From Acidobacteriota bacterium (lineage in GTDB: Bacteria; Acidobacteriota; Thermoanaerobaculia; Multivoradales; J023), in contig JAJCXR010000041.1 in the NCBI GenBank assembly GCA_029263315.1, positions 186,001 to 250,000 of the forward strand: a stretch of DNA of 64,000 bases. The letters are read 5' to 3'. The notes under the pieces are model-generated. The model ran no database searches. It was not told the DNA's origin and was given only the letters and a program-made list of their open reading frames with translations. Position 1 is the first letter of the stretch. Every line of letters begins with the position of its first letter. The position numbers and the translations under genes are program-made. Positions 18,926-27,419 of the stretch are shown here, in pieces.

Positions 18926-19812
18926 CTTTCATCGACCACTGATCCAGAAGCGTCCGGGGCCAAGCTCCCTGGACCGGGCCCGCTCGAACCCTCGGTTTCG
19001 CGGCCACGCACCACCCGCCGACCGGCCAGCGGTCCGAGGCGCTCGGTCACCACCGTCGCCTGTCCCTCGCGATGTTGATCGTCGTAGTAATAAATGACCA
19101 CCCAGTCGTCGGTGCGCCCCAGACGGTGGGCGCGTTCGGTATTGGAGAATAGGACGGTGAAATGCCAGCCGCCGCGCTCGCTATGAAGGATCGGTAGCCA
19201 CCTCGTCGACTCGGGGTTGAAGCGTCGAGGAGCCACCGCCCGTAGCTCCCCAGCCGCCGCGCGGCGGCGATACTCGCCATCGACCTCGATCAAGAGCTCC
19301 ACCGAAGGCCGGGCTCGAGAGTCGCCGGCAGCGCGATGTCGGCCCAGGCGCTGAGCAAGGGCCGCCTTGATGCCGGCGACTCGGCGTGGGCCGAAACCCC
19401 TGACTCGTTGCAGGCCGCCGCCATGGGCGGCGATCTCCAGCTCTTCCAAAGTATCGATGTGCAACTCCTCGTGCAGACGCCGGGCAAGCCGCGGGCCGAT
19501 GCCAGGAACCAGCCGGAAAGCCTGCTCTGGATCGGCAGCACCTCGCAACCTCTCGAGCATTGACCATCGACCCGTTGCAAGCATTTCGCGAATGGCTCCG
19601 GCAATGCCGGTGCCGACCCCGGATAGCTCCACGAGGGCATCGGTGCCCCCTGCGTCGAAGAGTGCAGACACCGAAGTGCCCAGCCCCTCCAACGTTTCGG
19701 CGGCTCGACGATAGGCATCGACGCGAAATGGGTTGGCCCCCTGAAGTGAGAGCAACCTGGCCGCCTCGCGGAGCTGCGAAGCGATGACATGGTTGGCATT
19801 TGGCTCGGGCAT
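18922..19812 (-). CDS. PolX-like helix-hairpin-helix DNA-binding protein (no polymerase domain)
   Basis: A 296-residue protein. The N-terminal 100 residues match the HhH domain of bacterial family X polymerases (NPFRVDAYRRAAETLEGL, LVELSGVGTGIAGAIREML), followed by a second HhH unit (RLVPGIGPRLARRLHEEL, LQRVRGFGPRRVAGIKAAL). The polymerase palm and the PHP exonuclease are absent; the C-terminal 110 residues (LLIEVDGEYRRRAAAGEL, GWHFTVLFSNTERAHRLG, DDWVVIYYYDD) form a compact domain seen in stand-alone relatives annotated only as DNA-binding. ATG 19812 is preferred because CTGGAGGTGG precedes it. Likely a DNA structure-binding or repair protein. Confidence 0.78.
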   Translation of the reverse strand: MPEPNANHVIASQLREAARLLSLQGANPFRVDAYRRAAETLEGLGTSVSALFDAGGTDALVELSGVGTGIAGAIREMLATGRWSMLERLRGAADPEQAFRLVPGIGPRLARRLHEELHIDTLEELEIAAHGGGLQRVRGFGPRRVAGIKAALAQRLGRHRAAGDSRARPSVELLIEVDGEYRRRAAAGELRAVAPRRFNPESTRWLPILHSERGGWHFTVLFSNTERAHRLGRTDDWVVIYYYDDQHREGQATVVTERLGPLAGRRVVRGRETEGSSGPGPGSLAPDASGSVVDER

Positions 19813-20078
19813 GACCACCTCCAGTTCCGCTAAAGCTTAGCTGAGCTGCCGATGGCGTTCGACCCACCGTAAGGCGGGCCCATGAACATCAGCCCCCACC
19901 CTGAAGGGTGAAGACCAAAAAGATTTCCGCGAGGTAAAATGACTGCCTTGATGAAATTCCGCTTCCTGGCCTCTCCGGGAGTGGTCTACGGCCGCATCCG
20001 ATCCGAGCCCACCACTCCAAGATTCGCCAGCCGAGACAGGATCCAAGTTCTGTACAGAACCTCCCATGAGGAGTTGCA

Positions 20079-20564
20079 ATGGGTTTTTCGAAGAAATCGT
20101 TCATCGGTCTCGTGGCAGCCCTGATACTCGTCTTTGTGCTGATTCAGCTCTACCCCGTCAGCACCACCAATCCCCCGATCGAAAAGGATGTGCTCGCATC
20201 TGCCGAGGCTAAATCGGTACTGCGTCGGTCCTGCTACGACTGCCACTCTAACGAGACCCGCTGGCCTTGGTACAGCCGAATAGCGCCCGTCTCGTGGTTG
20301 ACGGCCAAGGACGTGAGAGAAGGCAGGGAGGCGATGAATTTTTCCACCTGGAATCGATACGAAACGCAGCACCAGATCGAGCTCATGGCCGAGAGTTGGG
20401 AGGAGATCGAGGAGGGCGAGATGCCCCCCTGGTTCTATCTACCCGCGCATCGCGACGCCGTCCTGTCCGAGCAAGACAAAAGTGTGCTTCGCCAATGGGC
20501 ACTGAGTCACACGCAGCTCTCCTCCCCCAATGGAGATGACGGCGAGCACGACCCAGACCACTGA
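20079..20564 (+). CDS. Haem-binding domain protein (Haem_bd), membrane-anchored
   Basis: A 161-residue protein with one N-terminal membrane helix (SFIGLVAALILVFVLIQLY) and a periplasmic part containing a c-type haem attachment motif, CYDCH, in SVLRRSCYDCHSNETRWPWY. The downstream block PPWFYLPAHRDAVLSEQDK is typical of PF14376, whose members are periplasmic monohaem proteins of unclear redox role. The start is ATG 20079, with GAGGAG upstream. No cytochrome-maturation genes are nearby. Confidence 0.85.
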   Translation: MGFSKKSFIGLVAALILVFVLIQLYPVSTTNPPIEKDVLASAEAKSVLRRSCYDCHSNETRWPWYSRIAPVSWLTAKDVREGREAMNFSTWNRYETQHQIELMAESWEEIEEGEMPPWFYLPAHRDAVLSEQDKSVLRQWALSHTQLSSPNGDDGEHDPDH

Positions 20565-20752
20565 GACGACCCAGAGGTCGTGCCCTCCAGCGCTGCCGAT
20601 CCGAGTCGACGGTAGCCTCATTCTTGCCCACATTGTTTCTATGCCTACCCGCTTTGGAGACTCGAAAAATGTTGGTCCCAGAGGTAGCCATGCTTTGGTG
20701 TGCTCGCTCCCGCCCGTTGGTATGGCGCCAGAGAGATCGATTCTGGCTAGAC

Positions 20753-20766
20753 TTCTAGAACGTTCT
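20753..20766. promoter_or_regulatory. Overlapping palindromes upstream of hsp20
   Basis: TTCTAGAACGTTCT contains two overlapping perfect palindromes, TTCTAGAA (20753-20760) and AGAACGTTCT (20757-20766), 63 bases before the hsp20 start. It is a candidate operator. I do not see the CIRCE element. Confidence 0.4.
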
Positions 20767-20828
20767 AATCACCCAGCGGTCGACGGAGGGTAACCGTCCC
20801 GTCGACGCCCTGTGACAAGGAGATAGCC

Positions 20829-21287
20829 ATGTTTTTGACCAAGACCGAACAAAGTGCCGCTCCTACCGGATTTGGCCAGCTGCGCCGGGAGATGGACCGC
20901 CTCTTCGATGACTGGGCGGGATGGCGCCCCGAAATGGGCCTCACCGGCTTCCAACCGCAGATCAACATCGTCGAGAATCATAAACATCTCGTCGTGACCG
21001 CAGAGCTGCCGGGGCTCGAGGAGAACGACATCGAAGTGGAGCTGACACCGAATGCCCTGGTGTTGCGCGGCGAGAAGAGCGAGGATTCTGTCGAAGAGGA
21101 CGACAACTGGTACCGCAGAGAGAGAACCTTCGGCAGCTTCGAGCGTTCGATCCCGCTACCGTGGAAGTCTTCCGAAGAACCCGGTCAAGCCAAAGCGAAG
21201 CTCAAGAACGGGCTATTGAAGGTCACCGTCGATCGACCCGCGGATGCGGTGCCCAGGGTCAAGAAAGTCGAGGTCAAAGCAGCATGA
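20829..21287 (+). CDS. Small heat shock protein, Hsp20/alpha-crystallin family
   Basis: A 152-residue holdase chaperone that keeps unfolding proteins soluble without ATP. The alpha-crystallin domain spans about 42-145: PQINIVENHKHLVVTAELPG, ENDIEVELTPNALVLRGEK, then RRERTFGSFERSIPLPW and KNGLLKVTVDRP, the conserved GLLKV strand. The N-terminal arm contains a DRLFDDW segment common to the family. It has a strong Shine-Dalgarno (AAGGAGATAGCC) before ATG 20829. Its stop overlaps the next start (ATGA), making a two-gene operon with DUF2267. Confidence 0.95.
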   Translation: MFLTKTEQSAAPTGFGQLRREMDRLFDDWAGWRPEMGLTGFQPQINIVENHKHLVVTAELPGLEENDIEVELTPNALVLRGEKSEDSVEEDDNWYRRERTFGSFERSIPLPWKSSEEPGQAKAKLKNGLLKVTVDRPADAVPRVKKVEVKAA

Positions 21288-21736
21288 GCTCCAAGAAAAC
21301 ACCAAAGCACGACGTCAAATCTTTCGACAAGACGTTGCAAAAAACCTATCAATGGCTCGACGAGCTGGCGGCCGATCTCGACTGGCAGGATCACCGTCAT
21401 ACCTATGCTGCGCTGCGGGTGACCCTTCGCACCCTGCGCGATCGGCTACCCCTGGCGGAAGCCGTGGATCTCGGCGCCCAGCTGCCGATGCTTGTTCGGG
21501 GTTTCTACTATGACGGCTGGACCCCGACCCAGACTGCGGAACGAGCCCGCCAAGCGGCGGAGTTCCTGCAGCCGCTGGAGGCGGAGCTCTCCGGTCTGGG
21601 GAAACAACCGGTCGAAGAGATCGCCCGGGCGGTCTTCCGCCTGCTGGCGAGACATATATCCGCCGGTGAGATGGAAGACGTGCGCAGCGTGCTGCCACCG
21701 CAGATTCGTCAGCTCATCCCCAGCGTCGCCGCCTAG
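21284..21736 (+). CDS. DUF2267 domain protein
   Basis: A 150-residue soluble helical protein. The DUF2267 fold is visible from about 12 to 135: FDKTLQKTYQWLDELAADL, HRHTYAALRVTLRTLRDRL, LGAQLPMLVRGFYYDGW, then the second half, AVFRLLARHISAGEMEDVRSVLP. Members are often found with stress proteins such as small heat shock proteins; the molecular role is unknown. The start is ATG 21284, overlapping the hsp20 stop by 4 bases. A very strong hairpin follows 24 bases after the stop. Confidence 0.9.
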   Translation: MSSKKTPKHDVKSFDKTLQKTYQWLDELAADLDWQDHRHTYAALRVTLRTLRDRLPLAEAVDLGAQLPMLVRGFYYDGWTPTQTAERARQAAEFLQPLEAELSGLGKQPVEEIARAVFRLLARHISAGEMEDVRSVLPPQIRQLIPSVAA

Positions 21737-21759
21737 ATGGCCCGCCGGGGCCTCCCATC

Positions 21760-21795
21760 CCATCGGGGCGATGGCCTCTGCCATCGCCCCGATGG
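21760..21795. terminator. Perfect 16-bp hairpin after the hsp20-DUF2267 operon
   Basis: Arms 21760-21775 and 21780-21795 (CCATCGGGGCGATGGC and its exact complement) with a CTCT loop. Each arm is itself nearly palindromic (CCATCG-GGG-CGATGG). There is no T-run on either strand, so it is a terminator or 3'-end stabiliser rather than a classical intrinsic terminator. It lies between two convergent transcripts and could serve both. Confidence 0.6.
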
Positions 21796-21849
21796 CTAGC
21801 ACCTACCAAATTCTGCATCCCGCGATATCTAGCCCAGTGACAGGCTTGT

Positions 21850-22150
21850 GGCCCGCCTCCGTCGGCTCCGGCTCCGGTCCCGACGCGCTGTCGCCGCCTC
21901 TGGAGCCGATCGAGGTCGTCGGGCACCAGCCGTCTGGCGCGTTCGAGGGCCAGTCTGAGCAGCGAGACACCACCTCCGATGGCGCACAAAACTGCTTGGG
22001 AACCGTGCGCCCCTCGAAGGTCGTCAGACTGCGCAACCGCTTACCTTCGCCGGCAGCCAGAATCACGCACCAGGGATCGCTGTGGCCGTGGCATGTTTTC
22101 GAATCTTCCTGCGAGGTGACCTCCGTAGCAGCCGATGCCATCTGTGGCAT
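21850..22150 (-). pseudogene. Frameshifted, truncated nucleotidyltransferase (mannose-1-phosphate guanylyltransferase type)
   Basis: Beginning 4 bases after the CBS gene, one frame encodes a signature N-terminus, WCVILAAGEGKRLRSLT followed by GRTVPKQFCA: the GXGXRLXPLT-like and PKQF pyrophosphorylase motifs. Near 21985 the homology jumps to another frame (GGGVSLLRLALERARRLVP) and then ends. Thus there is one frameshift, and the catalytic remainder of about 250 residues is gone. It is a relic of a sugar-nucleotide synthesis gene. Confidence 0.72.
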
Positions 22151-22154
22151 GGCG

Positions 22155-22628
22155 TCACGCCTCGCCCGGTTGCGCAGCGAGAAATTTTGAGTGCTGGCCG
22201 ACGGCACGCAGGGCATCGATGACCCGGGCATAGGTGGGCTTCTTCTGAGGGCCGGGCTTCGACGCCGCCTCGAGCACGATGTCGTTGAGCGACAGCAGGC
22301 CGACAAGCCTCCCCTTGTCGAGGATCAGTAGCCGCCGGACTTGATGCTCCGCCATCGACGAGAGGGCGACCTCGACTTGGTCATCGGGCGCACAGCTGAA
22401 GACCTGGCCGGTGATGACCTCACCGACGCGCACCGCGGTCGGGGCGGCACCTTTCATCGCCACGGCCATGGCGATGTCACGGTCGGTGATCACCCCGACC
22501 ACCTCGCCGTGATCCAAGACCGGCAGAATGCCGCAATCTTCTTCCCACATTCTTACGGCCGCGGTCGCCAGATGATCGGTGATCGAACAGGTGGTGGGAT
22601 CTGTCGTCATTAGGTGTTGGGTTTTCAT
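22155..22628 (-). CDS. CBS-domain pair protein
   Basis: A 157-residue soluble protein made of two CBS motifs that together bind adenine nucleotides. CBS1 about 8-62 (MWEEDCGILPVLDHGEVVGV, ITDRDIA); CBS2 about 70-128 (EVALSSMAEHQVRRLLILD, GLLSLNDIV). The ITDRDIA and LSLNDI ends carry the ribose-binding Thr/Ser-x-x-Asp motif. The C-terminal 25 residues are a helical tail. Regulatory partners cannot be told. Next in the same direction is the broken nucleotidyltransferase. Confidence 0.92.
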   Translation of the reverse strand: MKTQHLMTTDPTTCSITDHLATAAVRMWEEDCGILPVLDHGEVVGVITDRDIAMAVAMKGAAPTAVRVGEVITGQVFSCAPDDQVEVALSSMAEHQVRRLLILDKGRLVGLLSLNDIVLEAASKPGPQKKPTYARVIDALRAVGQHSKFLAAQPGEA

Positions 22629-22799
22629 TGTCTAGAGCTCCATGAGTGGCGTCTCAGCCCACTCCTCTTACGTGGCGAGGCAGTTCGAGATGTCAGGAGA
22701 TCGGAACATGGGCTCGCAGGGGCTGGCTGCGATTCATGATGAGCATAGGTACCCGGACCGCTCTATTCTGCGGCCTGGCGCCGAGACTCGAAACCTCCG

Positions 22800-23498
22800 T
22801 TGAGGCGGTTTTCTACTACCTGGAATGATGGGGGCTTGCCGCTCTACGGCATGGCAAGACATGGCACCGCCGGCACACTGCGCCTGCTCCGCGACTTCTT
22901 GCCGTGCGGAATTCTATGTCCGACTCTTCGCCAGGTGTTACGGGCCGCCGATGCCGCCGCCATCCTCGGGGTGCGCTACTACGTGATCCACCCAGGTCCG
23001 GAGAAGAGCGGAATCCCCCGCTCCGAGAGACTCGATCGCATGGAGAACGCCGCCCGCGTCCTCGACCGCGTGGCAGAACATTGCCGACAGCTCAACCTCA
23101 ACCTGGTGTTGGAGAACATGCTGCCCCATCTCTTCGCCGGCCCGGTGCGTGATCTGATGTGGTTGCTGGGAGCTCTCAATGCAACCGACGTCGGAATATG
23201 CCTCGACACCGGCCACGCCTTCCTGACGGGGGATCTCCATACGGTCGCCCATAAGCTTTCGGGACACCTTTGGATGGTGCACGCCAGTGACAACCGGCAG
23301 CAATTCGATGACCATCTGCCACCCGGTGACGGTCAGATACCGTGGCCCAAGCTCCTGGAACAGTTGGCACAGTGCCGTTTCCACGGTGCCCTCATCCTCG
23401 AGATTGCCGGCGGAGAAAATTCCGAGAGCATTCTGCAAGGGGCGCAACGGGCCCGCGCCCACCTCAGGCGACTCGCCAGCGAAATTCAGCTCCCATGA
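22800..23498 (+). pseudogene. AP-endonuclease-family (sugar isomerase-like) gene, apparently 5'-truncated
   Basis: The last about 195 residues are a good match to the TIM-barrel AP_endonuc_2 family: AAILGVRYYVIHPGP, NLNLVLENMLPH, VGICLDTGHAFLTGDL, LWMVHASDNRQQFDDHLPPG, and FHGALILEI. The metal-binding Glu/His/Asp residues are in these blocks. The first 60-80 residues of the barrel (strands 1-2) are missing: the frame begins with an unrelated stretch at a TTG (22800), and no Shine-Dalgarno plus ATG precedes the homologous part (the first ATG is 22851). I infer a 5' deletion, though expression from an internal start is possible. Confidence 0.6.
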
Positions 23499-23647
23499 CT
23501 ATCCGGGCAGCGGACATTGCGCCATCGGCGTGCCCTCTGCCCACCTATCCTCCCGGAGAGCTGACCGTCGTCGACAGAATCCCCTGGGGGACGCCCCGGG
23601 AACGCCCCGCAAGCTACAGCGCGGTATCACCGCCTGGTGGTCACCGC

Positions 23648-23917
23648 CTAGCGATCACCGCGGCGATGCATGTTGACGGCGGGATGATGCCCCTGGCTCG
23701 AGCCGTGGACGGAGCTGGACGCAGCCTTGCCGGGATCGGCGTGGGCACCGTCGCCGAGAACCTCGAGCTCTTCAGCGGCGATGAGCTTGGCGAGGGGCGG
23801 ATGATCGACCGCCCGGTCGGCGACCTCACCGGTCTTGCGGGGGTTGAGGTGCAGGAACTTGCCACGGGGCAGGGGAACTTTGATCGGGCGGGTGGTGGTA
23901 TTGCGGATCGTTTTCAA
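23648..23917 (-). CDS. Small conserved protein of unknown function, TTG start
   Basis: An 89-residue basic protein. The first 50 residues (KTIRNTTTRPIKVPLPRGK, FLHLNPRKTGEVADRAVDHP) show a pattern I associate with small conserved hypothetical proteins: a KTIRNTT start, a PLPRGK turn and a HPPLxKLI helix. The last third is low-complexity. The start is TTG 23917, because AAGGAGG lies exactly 6 bases before it; no in-frame ATG is suitable. It stands alone between unrelated genes. Confidence 0.55.
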   Translation of the reverse strand: MKTIRNTTTRPIKVPLPRGKFLHLNPRKTGEVADRAVDHPPLAKLIAAEELEVLGDGAHADPGKAASSSVHGSSQGHHPAVNMHRRGDR

Positions 23918-24063
23918 CGGGCGCCTCCTTTCCTTCGGCTGTGTTGTGCCGAGAGAGCGTGGAGATACCTTACCGCAGTTTCGATGCATCGAGGCATCTT
24001 CGAAGCCATCCCCAAAGCCTCTGCCGTGGCTCGGGCTCCCGGGATGGCGAGGCGAGACGCCGC

Positions 24064-26103
24064 TCAGCCGAAGGTCAAGCGGAACATGAAGTTGAAGGGA
24101 TCAAAGCGGAAGAAGAAGGCGCCGCCGTCGACCGAGACGTAGGACCGCCCGAGCAGCCCCAGCTCCGGTCCCGTATCGGCGCCAATGAAAAAGGGAAAAC
24201 CCTGCAAACCGCCAAAAGCATCGGGTAACTCGAGCACCAGGAAGAAGTGCTCGACTCCGTCTCGGTCGATGGCCCGCCGCAAGTCTCGGGCCAGATGGGC
24301 CGGCTTTTCAAAGAAAAGTTGGCTGAAGTCGTTGTCTTGACCGACGAAGATGTCGTCGTCTTGCTGCGAGGGATCGTCCGCCACCTCCACCAGGGGATCG
24401 TCTAGATCGAGCAGGGCGCCGCCGCTAGGGTCCACTATTCCGCGGACCATCGACGCACTGGCGACAACAAACGGTACGGAATTTTCCGCCAAATAGGTCC
24501 GGAAGGCGGCCGACCTGGGGATGAAGCCCGACTCGAGGACCTCGAGGATCTCCGCGGCCGGAAATTCGACGGCGTAGAGCCACCCCGGTTGCGCGCTACC
24601 GAAGGCGACGGTGTCGAAGTCGAAGAAACCACCAAATCCAAGGGTATCGAAGGGGTCCAAATTGACCTCGACGGCGGTGGTGTGATCTTCATCCCAGACG
24701 TCGCTACCGGCTCGCACTTTGACCTGCCGAAGCTTGAGCTTGTCGAGACCGCCGCCGCCGCCCGGATGCCCTGGCCCATGGGGCTCCTTCTGGAAGTACG
24801 CCTCGTTGAAAGAGAGCAAACCCAGGCTGAGCCCCACCGAAGCAGCGGTGCTGACCGAGTTGGCGGAGACCGGGAAACCATCCAGGGGCTCGACGGCAAG
24901 GTGGTAGTCACCCGCCGGTACCGGCAGCGTGTAGCTGCCGCTGATCAAGTGAAAGTCGGCGAATTCCGGCAAATAGCCGAAGAAGCCGGTGTCGGGAATG
25001 AACAACCCCTGTACCTCACCGGTGTAATGGCTGGCCACGATCTCGCCGCTGTCTTCATCGACGGCATAGACACTGCCGCCGGCCAAGGGCAGACCCAGCT
25101 CCCCTTGCATCACCTCGCCGCGAATCACCCCATAAACATCGTCGAAGGCCACGTCCCCCGCTTGCAGAGCGGCGACGCCAGAGGCGGCACTGCCCTCGGG
25201 ATAGACAAAAGAGCTCCACGCCACATCGTCCGACGACGGGCTGCGCAGGGCTTCCTGCCCGAGGGCATCGTTGGAGAAGATCGACGGCAGCATGGTAGCG
25301 CTTGTACCGTCGGTGGCCGAAAACTGGTTGATGGCGCTATGGGACAAACCGTGGGAGTGCCCAAGCTCGTGCACGGCCACCGCTTCGAGGTCGAAATTGC
25401 CAAAGATGGCGTCCGGCGAACCGGTGGTCCAGACCACCGAATTGTTGAAGCTGACATCGTTGTCGAGCATCGTGCCGGCGGCGTAGAAACCGGCGGGGAA
25501 CTCGAAATCACCGTCGCCGTCCACATCGCCGCAGGTCTGCCGTCCGGCGACGGCGGGATCGAAGACATCCGAGTCACCGTCGCCGTCCAGGTCGTCACCG
25601 GCGTTGAGCACCGTGTCTTCGAATAGGGCGGTAGCCGGGGAGATGGCGACGTAGAAGGCTTCCGCCCCCGACAAGAAGTTGAGCTCGTTGATGAAATCGA
25701 ACACCGTGTAGTCGAAGGGCCCCAGGCGCGGTCGTTGCAGCTCGCCCCCCAAACCCATCTCGATGAAGGAAGTCGGAATATTCGTCCAGGCGGCCAGGGC
25801 CTGATCCAGAGCCTGCCGCGTGGTGGCCACATCGAGGGGCGGATCGGCGTTGGGCAGCGTCTCCGTATTGAGGGTGTAGTCGAGGGGCAGGCACCGGGTG
25901 TCCCATTGCGCCGCCACTTGCGGCACCGCCACGCTGCCGGGGATGGGCCCCGGCGGTAGGTCGTCGGGGAAACCCGTCAGGTTGGGCAGCGTCAGCTGGC
26001 CACCGGCCAAGGCCAGGCTGGGCAACAGGCCCAAGGCCAGGATAAGGCGAACCAAGGGTAGAGACTTTCGCGGGGTTGCCATACTTCGGGTGGTTGTTTG
26101 CAT
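24064..26103 (-). CDS. Secreted matrixin-like zinc metalloprotease
   Basis: A 679-residue exported protein. Signal peptide about 14-33 (LVRLILALGLLPSLALAGG). The catalytic zinc motif is AVHELGHSHGLSHS (about residue 240; HExxHxxGxxH of metzincins), preceded by matrixin-like RQALDQALAAWTNIP and followed by a carboxypeptidase-like or PEGA-like module (about 315-420, EVMQGELGLPLAGGSVYAVD). The C-terminal 260 residues contain Asp/Phe-rich blocks of unknown fold. The Met-turn is not obvious. It begins 16 bases after the stop of a second secreted-protein gene, with which it forms an operon. Confidence 0.8.
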   Translation of the reverse strand: MQTTTRSMATPRKSLPLVRLILALGLLPSLALAGGQLTLPNLTGFPDDLPPGPIPGSVAVPQVAAQWDTRCLPLDYTLNTETLPNADPPLDVATTRQALDQALAAWTNIPTSFIEMGLGGELQRPRLGPFDYTVFDFINELNFLSGAEAFYVAISPATALFEDTVLNAGDDLDGDGDSDVFDPAVAGRQTCGDVDGDGDFEFPAGFYAAGTMLDNDVSFNNSVVWTTGSPDAIFGNFDLEAVAVHELGHSHGLSHSAINQFSATDGTSATMLPSIFSNDALGQEALRSPSSDDVAWSSFVYPEGSAASGVAALQAGDVAFDDVYGVIRGEVMQGELGLPLAGGSVYAVDEDSGEIVASHYTGEVQGLFIPDTGFFGYLPEFADFHLISGSYTLPVPAGDYHLAVEPLDGFPVSANSVSTAASVGLSLGLLSFNEAYFQKEPHGPGHPGGGGGLDKLKLRQVKVRAGSDVWDEDHTTAVEVNLDPFDTLGFGGFFDFDTVAFGSAQPGWLYAVEFPAAEILEVLESGFIPRSAAFRTYLAENSVPFVVASASMVRGIVDPSGGALLDLDDPLVEVADDPSQQDDDIFVGQDNDFSQLFFEKPAHLARDLRRAIDRDGVEHFFLVLELPDAFGGLQGFPFFIGADTGPELGLLGRSYVSVDGGAFFFRFDPFNFMFRLTFG

Positions 26104-26119
26104 CGTCCTCTCCCTTATC

Positions 26120-26773
26120 TCAGTGGCCGCTGGCCCGGTGAATGTACGACTGGATCTGCGCTTTGACCACGGCTAGGGGCATCGCTCCCTGTTTCGAGCT
26201 CCGACTTTGGGTGATGAGGGCGTTGTCGCCGTCCATCACCACCGGGAAGACCCCTTGGGAAAATCCCACGACACCGAACATGGCCGCGCCGAGACCGGTC
26301 GATGCCGGCGTCGTGGACTTGAGCGACGTACTGCCGCTCGACGAATTGCCGCCAGGCGGTGCCTCCACGCCATCGAGAAAGAGCAACAGCTCGTCTCCGG
26401 GGCTCCACACCGGGGCGCCCGGAAAGGTCACGGCTACGGGCACCGGACCGTCCAGATCGAGGCCCCCTGGCAGGGCGATCGTCACCTCGTCGGCGGCTTC
26501 TCCCTTCAAGACATCCGTCACCGCGACGGTCACCAGAGTGACCAACGAGCGGCCGTACCACTGGGCGTGCATCTCCGCGCACTCCCCGACCACAATGAGC
26601 TCCGAGGCATCGATCAGTTGCTCACCGGTCATCGGCTCGAGGGTCGTCGCCCCCAAGGATGCGGCGAGCCCCAAGGCACCCAGTAACGAGCCCCCCGCTT
26701 TGATCCATTTTCTTGTCGACATCGATCCCTGCGGCATCCCTCGTCCACTGGACATGCTTCGTTGTCTGGTCAT
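26120..26773 (-). CDS. Secreted protein of unknown function, partner of the metalloprotease
   Basis: A 217-residue protein with a signal peptide (WIKAGGSLLGALGLAASLGA) and a beta-rich body: LIDASELIVVGECAEMHAQW, VTVAVTDVLKGEAADEVTIA, and APVWSPGDELLLFLDG. The arrangement (ASxIVVGxC...VxxVLKG) is common in small exported proteins encoded beside matrixin-like proteases, with unknown role; an inhibitor or chaperone is one guess. ATG 26773 is chosen because CGAGGAGACGAG precedes it. First gene of the operon. Confidence 0.7.
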   Translation of the reverse strand: MTRQRSMSSGRGMPQGSMSTRKWIKAGGSLLGALGLAASLGATTLEPMTGEQLIDASELIVVGECAEMHAQWYGRSLVTLVTVAVTDVLKGEAADEVTIALPGGLDLDGPVPVAVTFPGAPVWSPGDELLLFLDGVEAPPGGNSSSGSTSLKSTTPASTGLGAAMFGVVGFSQGVFPVVMDGDNALITQSRSSKQGAMPLAVVKAQIQSYIHRASGH

Positions 26774-27170
26774 CTCGTCTCCTCGTGAAGTGGGCATTCA
26801 GCTGCGTGCGATACGGCAAGGGCGCACTGCATGATGGCGTCCAACCATCCGCAGTCTGTGGTGAGTGACCGGACAGCGGTGCCGAATGGCCCGTTCAGGG
26901 CCGCCGGTGGCACCTCCATACCGATCCACCGCGTCCTCCTTGGCATGCCTTCGGACTGACGATGGCCTGCAGTCAGAACGGCCAGTCCTCGCTGGAGGAC
27001 GGCTGTTTCTGCGACGGCGGCGATGTTTCATCAGCCCTGCGTATTGATCCCCTTACGTTCTAGCGCTAAGGTAAGGAGGTGGACTAAGGGTCCGCGCGCC
27101 TGGCGAGAGGCGCGCCCTCGCCCCCTCGGTGCGGGGAACTTAATTTCTTTGCGGACCCTAAGGAGGAGCC
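26774..27170. other. Intergenic region with structured toxin-antitoxin leader
   Basis: No gene was found between the divergent secreted-protein operon and the toxin-antitoxin pair. The right 90 bases hold a strong nested structure (see the hairpin entry), and TAAGGAGG occurs twice, at 27072-27079 and at 27159-27166; the second is the antitoxin's ribosome binding site. Confidence 0.5.
27088..27158 (+). promoter_or_regulatory. Nested hairpin in the antitoxin leader
   Basis: An outer 8-bp stem pairs GGGTCCGC (27088-27095) with GCGGACCC (27151-27158), ending one base before the TAAGGAGG ribosome site. It encloses a 7-bp GCGCGCC/GGCGCGC stem (27094-27100 with 27109-27115). The two stems share two bases, so they could be alternatives. 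Confidence 0.45.
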
Positions 27171-27419
27171 ATGGTCATTGCGCAAGCCAAGCTGACCCGA
27201 AAACATCAGATCACCATTCCCGCCGAGGCTCGGCGTCAACTGGGACTGGCGCCCGGTGATACTGTTTTCCTCGCCCTCGAGGACGGCCAGATCATCCTCC
27301 GCGCTTTGCCCCAGGGCTGGACGGAGTCCTATCGTGGTCTCGGCGCTGAGCTCTGGGCCGACCAGGGGGGTGGTGCCAGGGCCATCGAAGCCGAGCGTGG
27401 GGCATGGGACGACCCATGA
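27171..27419 (+). CDS. AbrB/SpoVT-type antitoxin
   Basis: An 82-residue DNA-binding antitoxin. The swapped-hairpin AbrB domain is in the first 47 residues: AKLTRKHQITIPAEARRQLG, then PGDTVFLALEDGQIILR. The C-terminal tail (about 48-82, acidic, with Trp) is the expected toxin-binding part. It overlaps the PIN gene by 4 bases (ATGA), and such pairs autoregulate through the antitoxin. Confidence 0.92.
   Translation: MVIAQAKLTRKHQITIPAEARRQLGLAPGDTVFLALEDGQIILRALPQGWTESYRGLGAELWADQGGGARAIEAERGAWDDP

Noticed and set aside
19939..20124. Short plus-strand frame with a ribosome-site-like GAGG before the haem-binding gene
   Set aside because: 61 codons, no recognisable content, and it overlaps the haem-binding gene, whose own start is clear.
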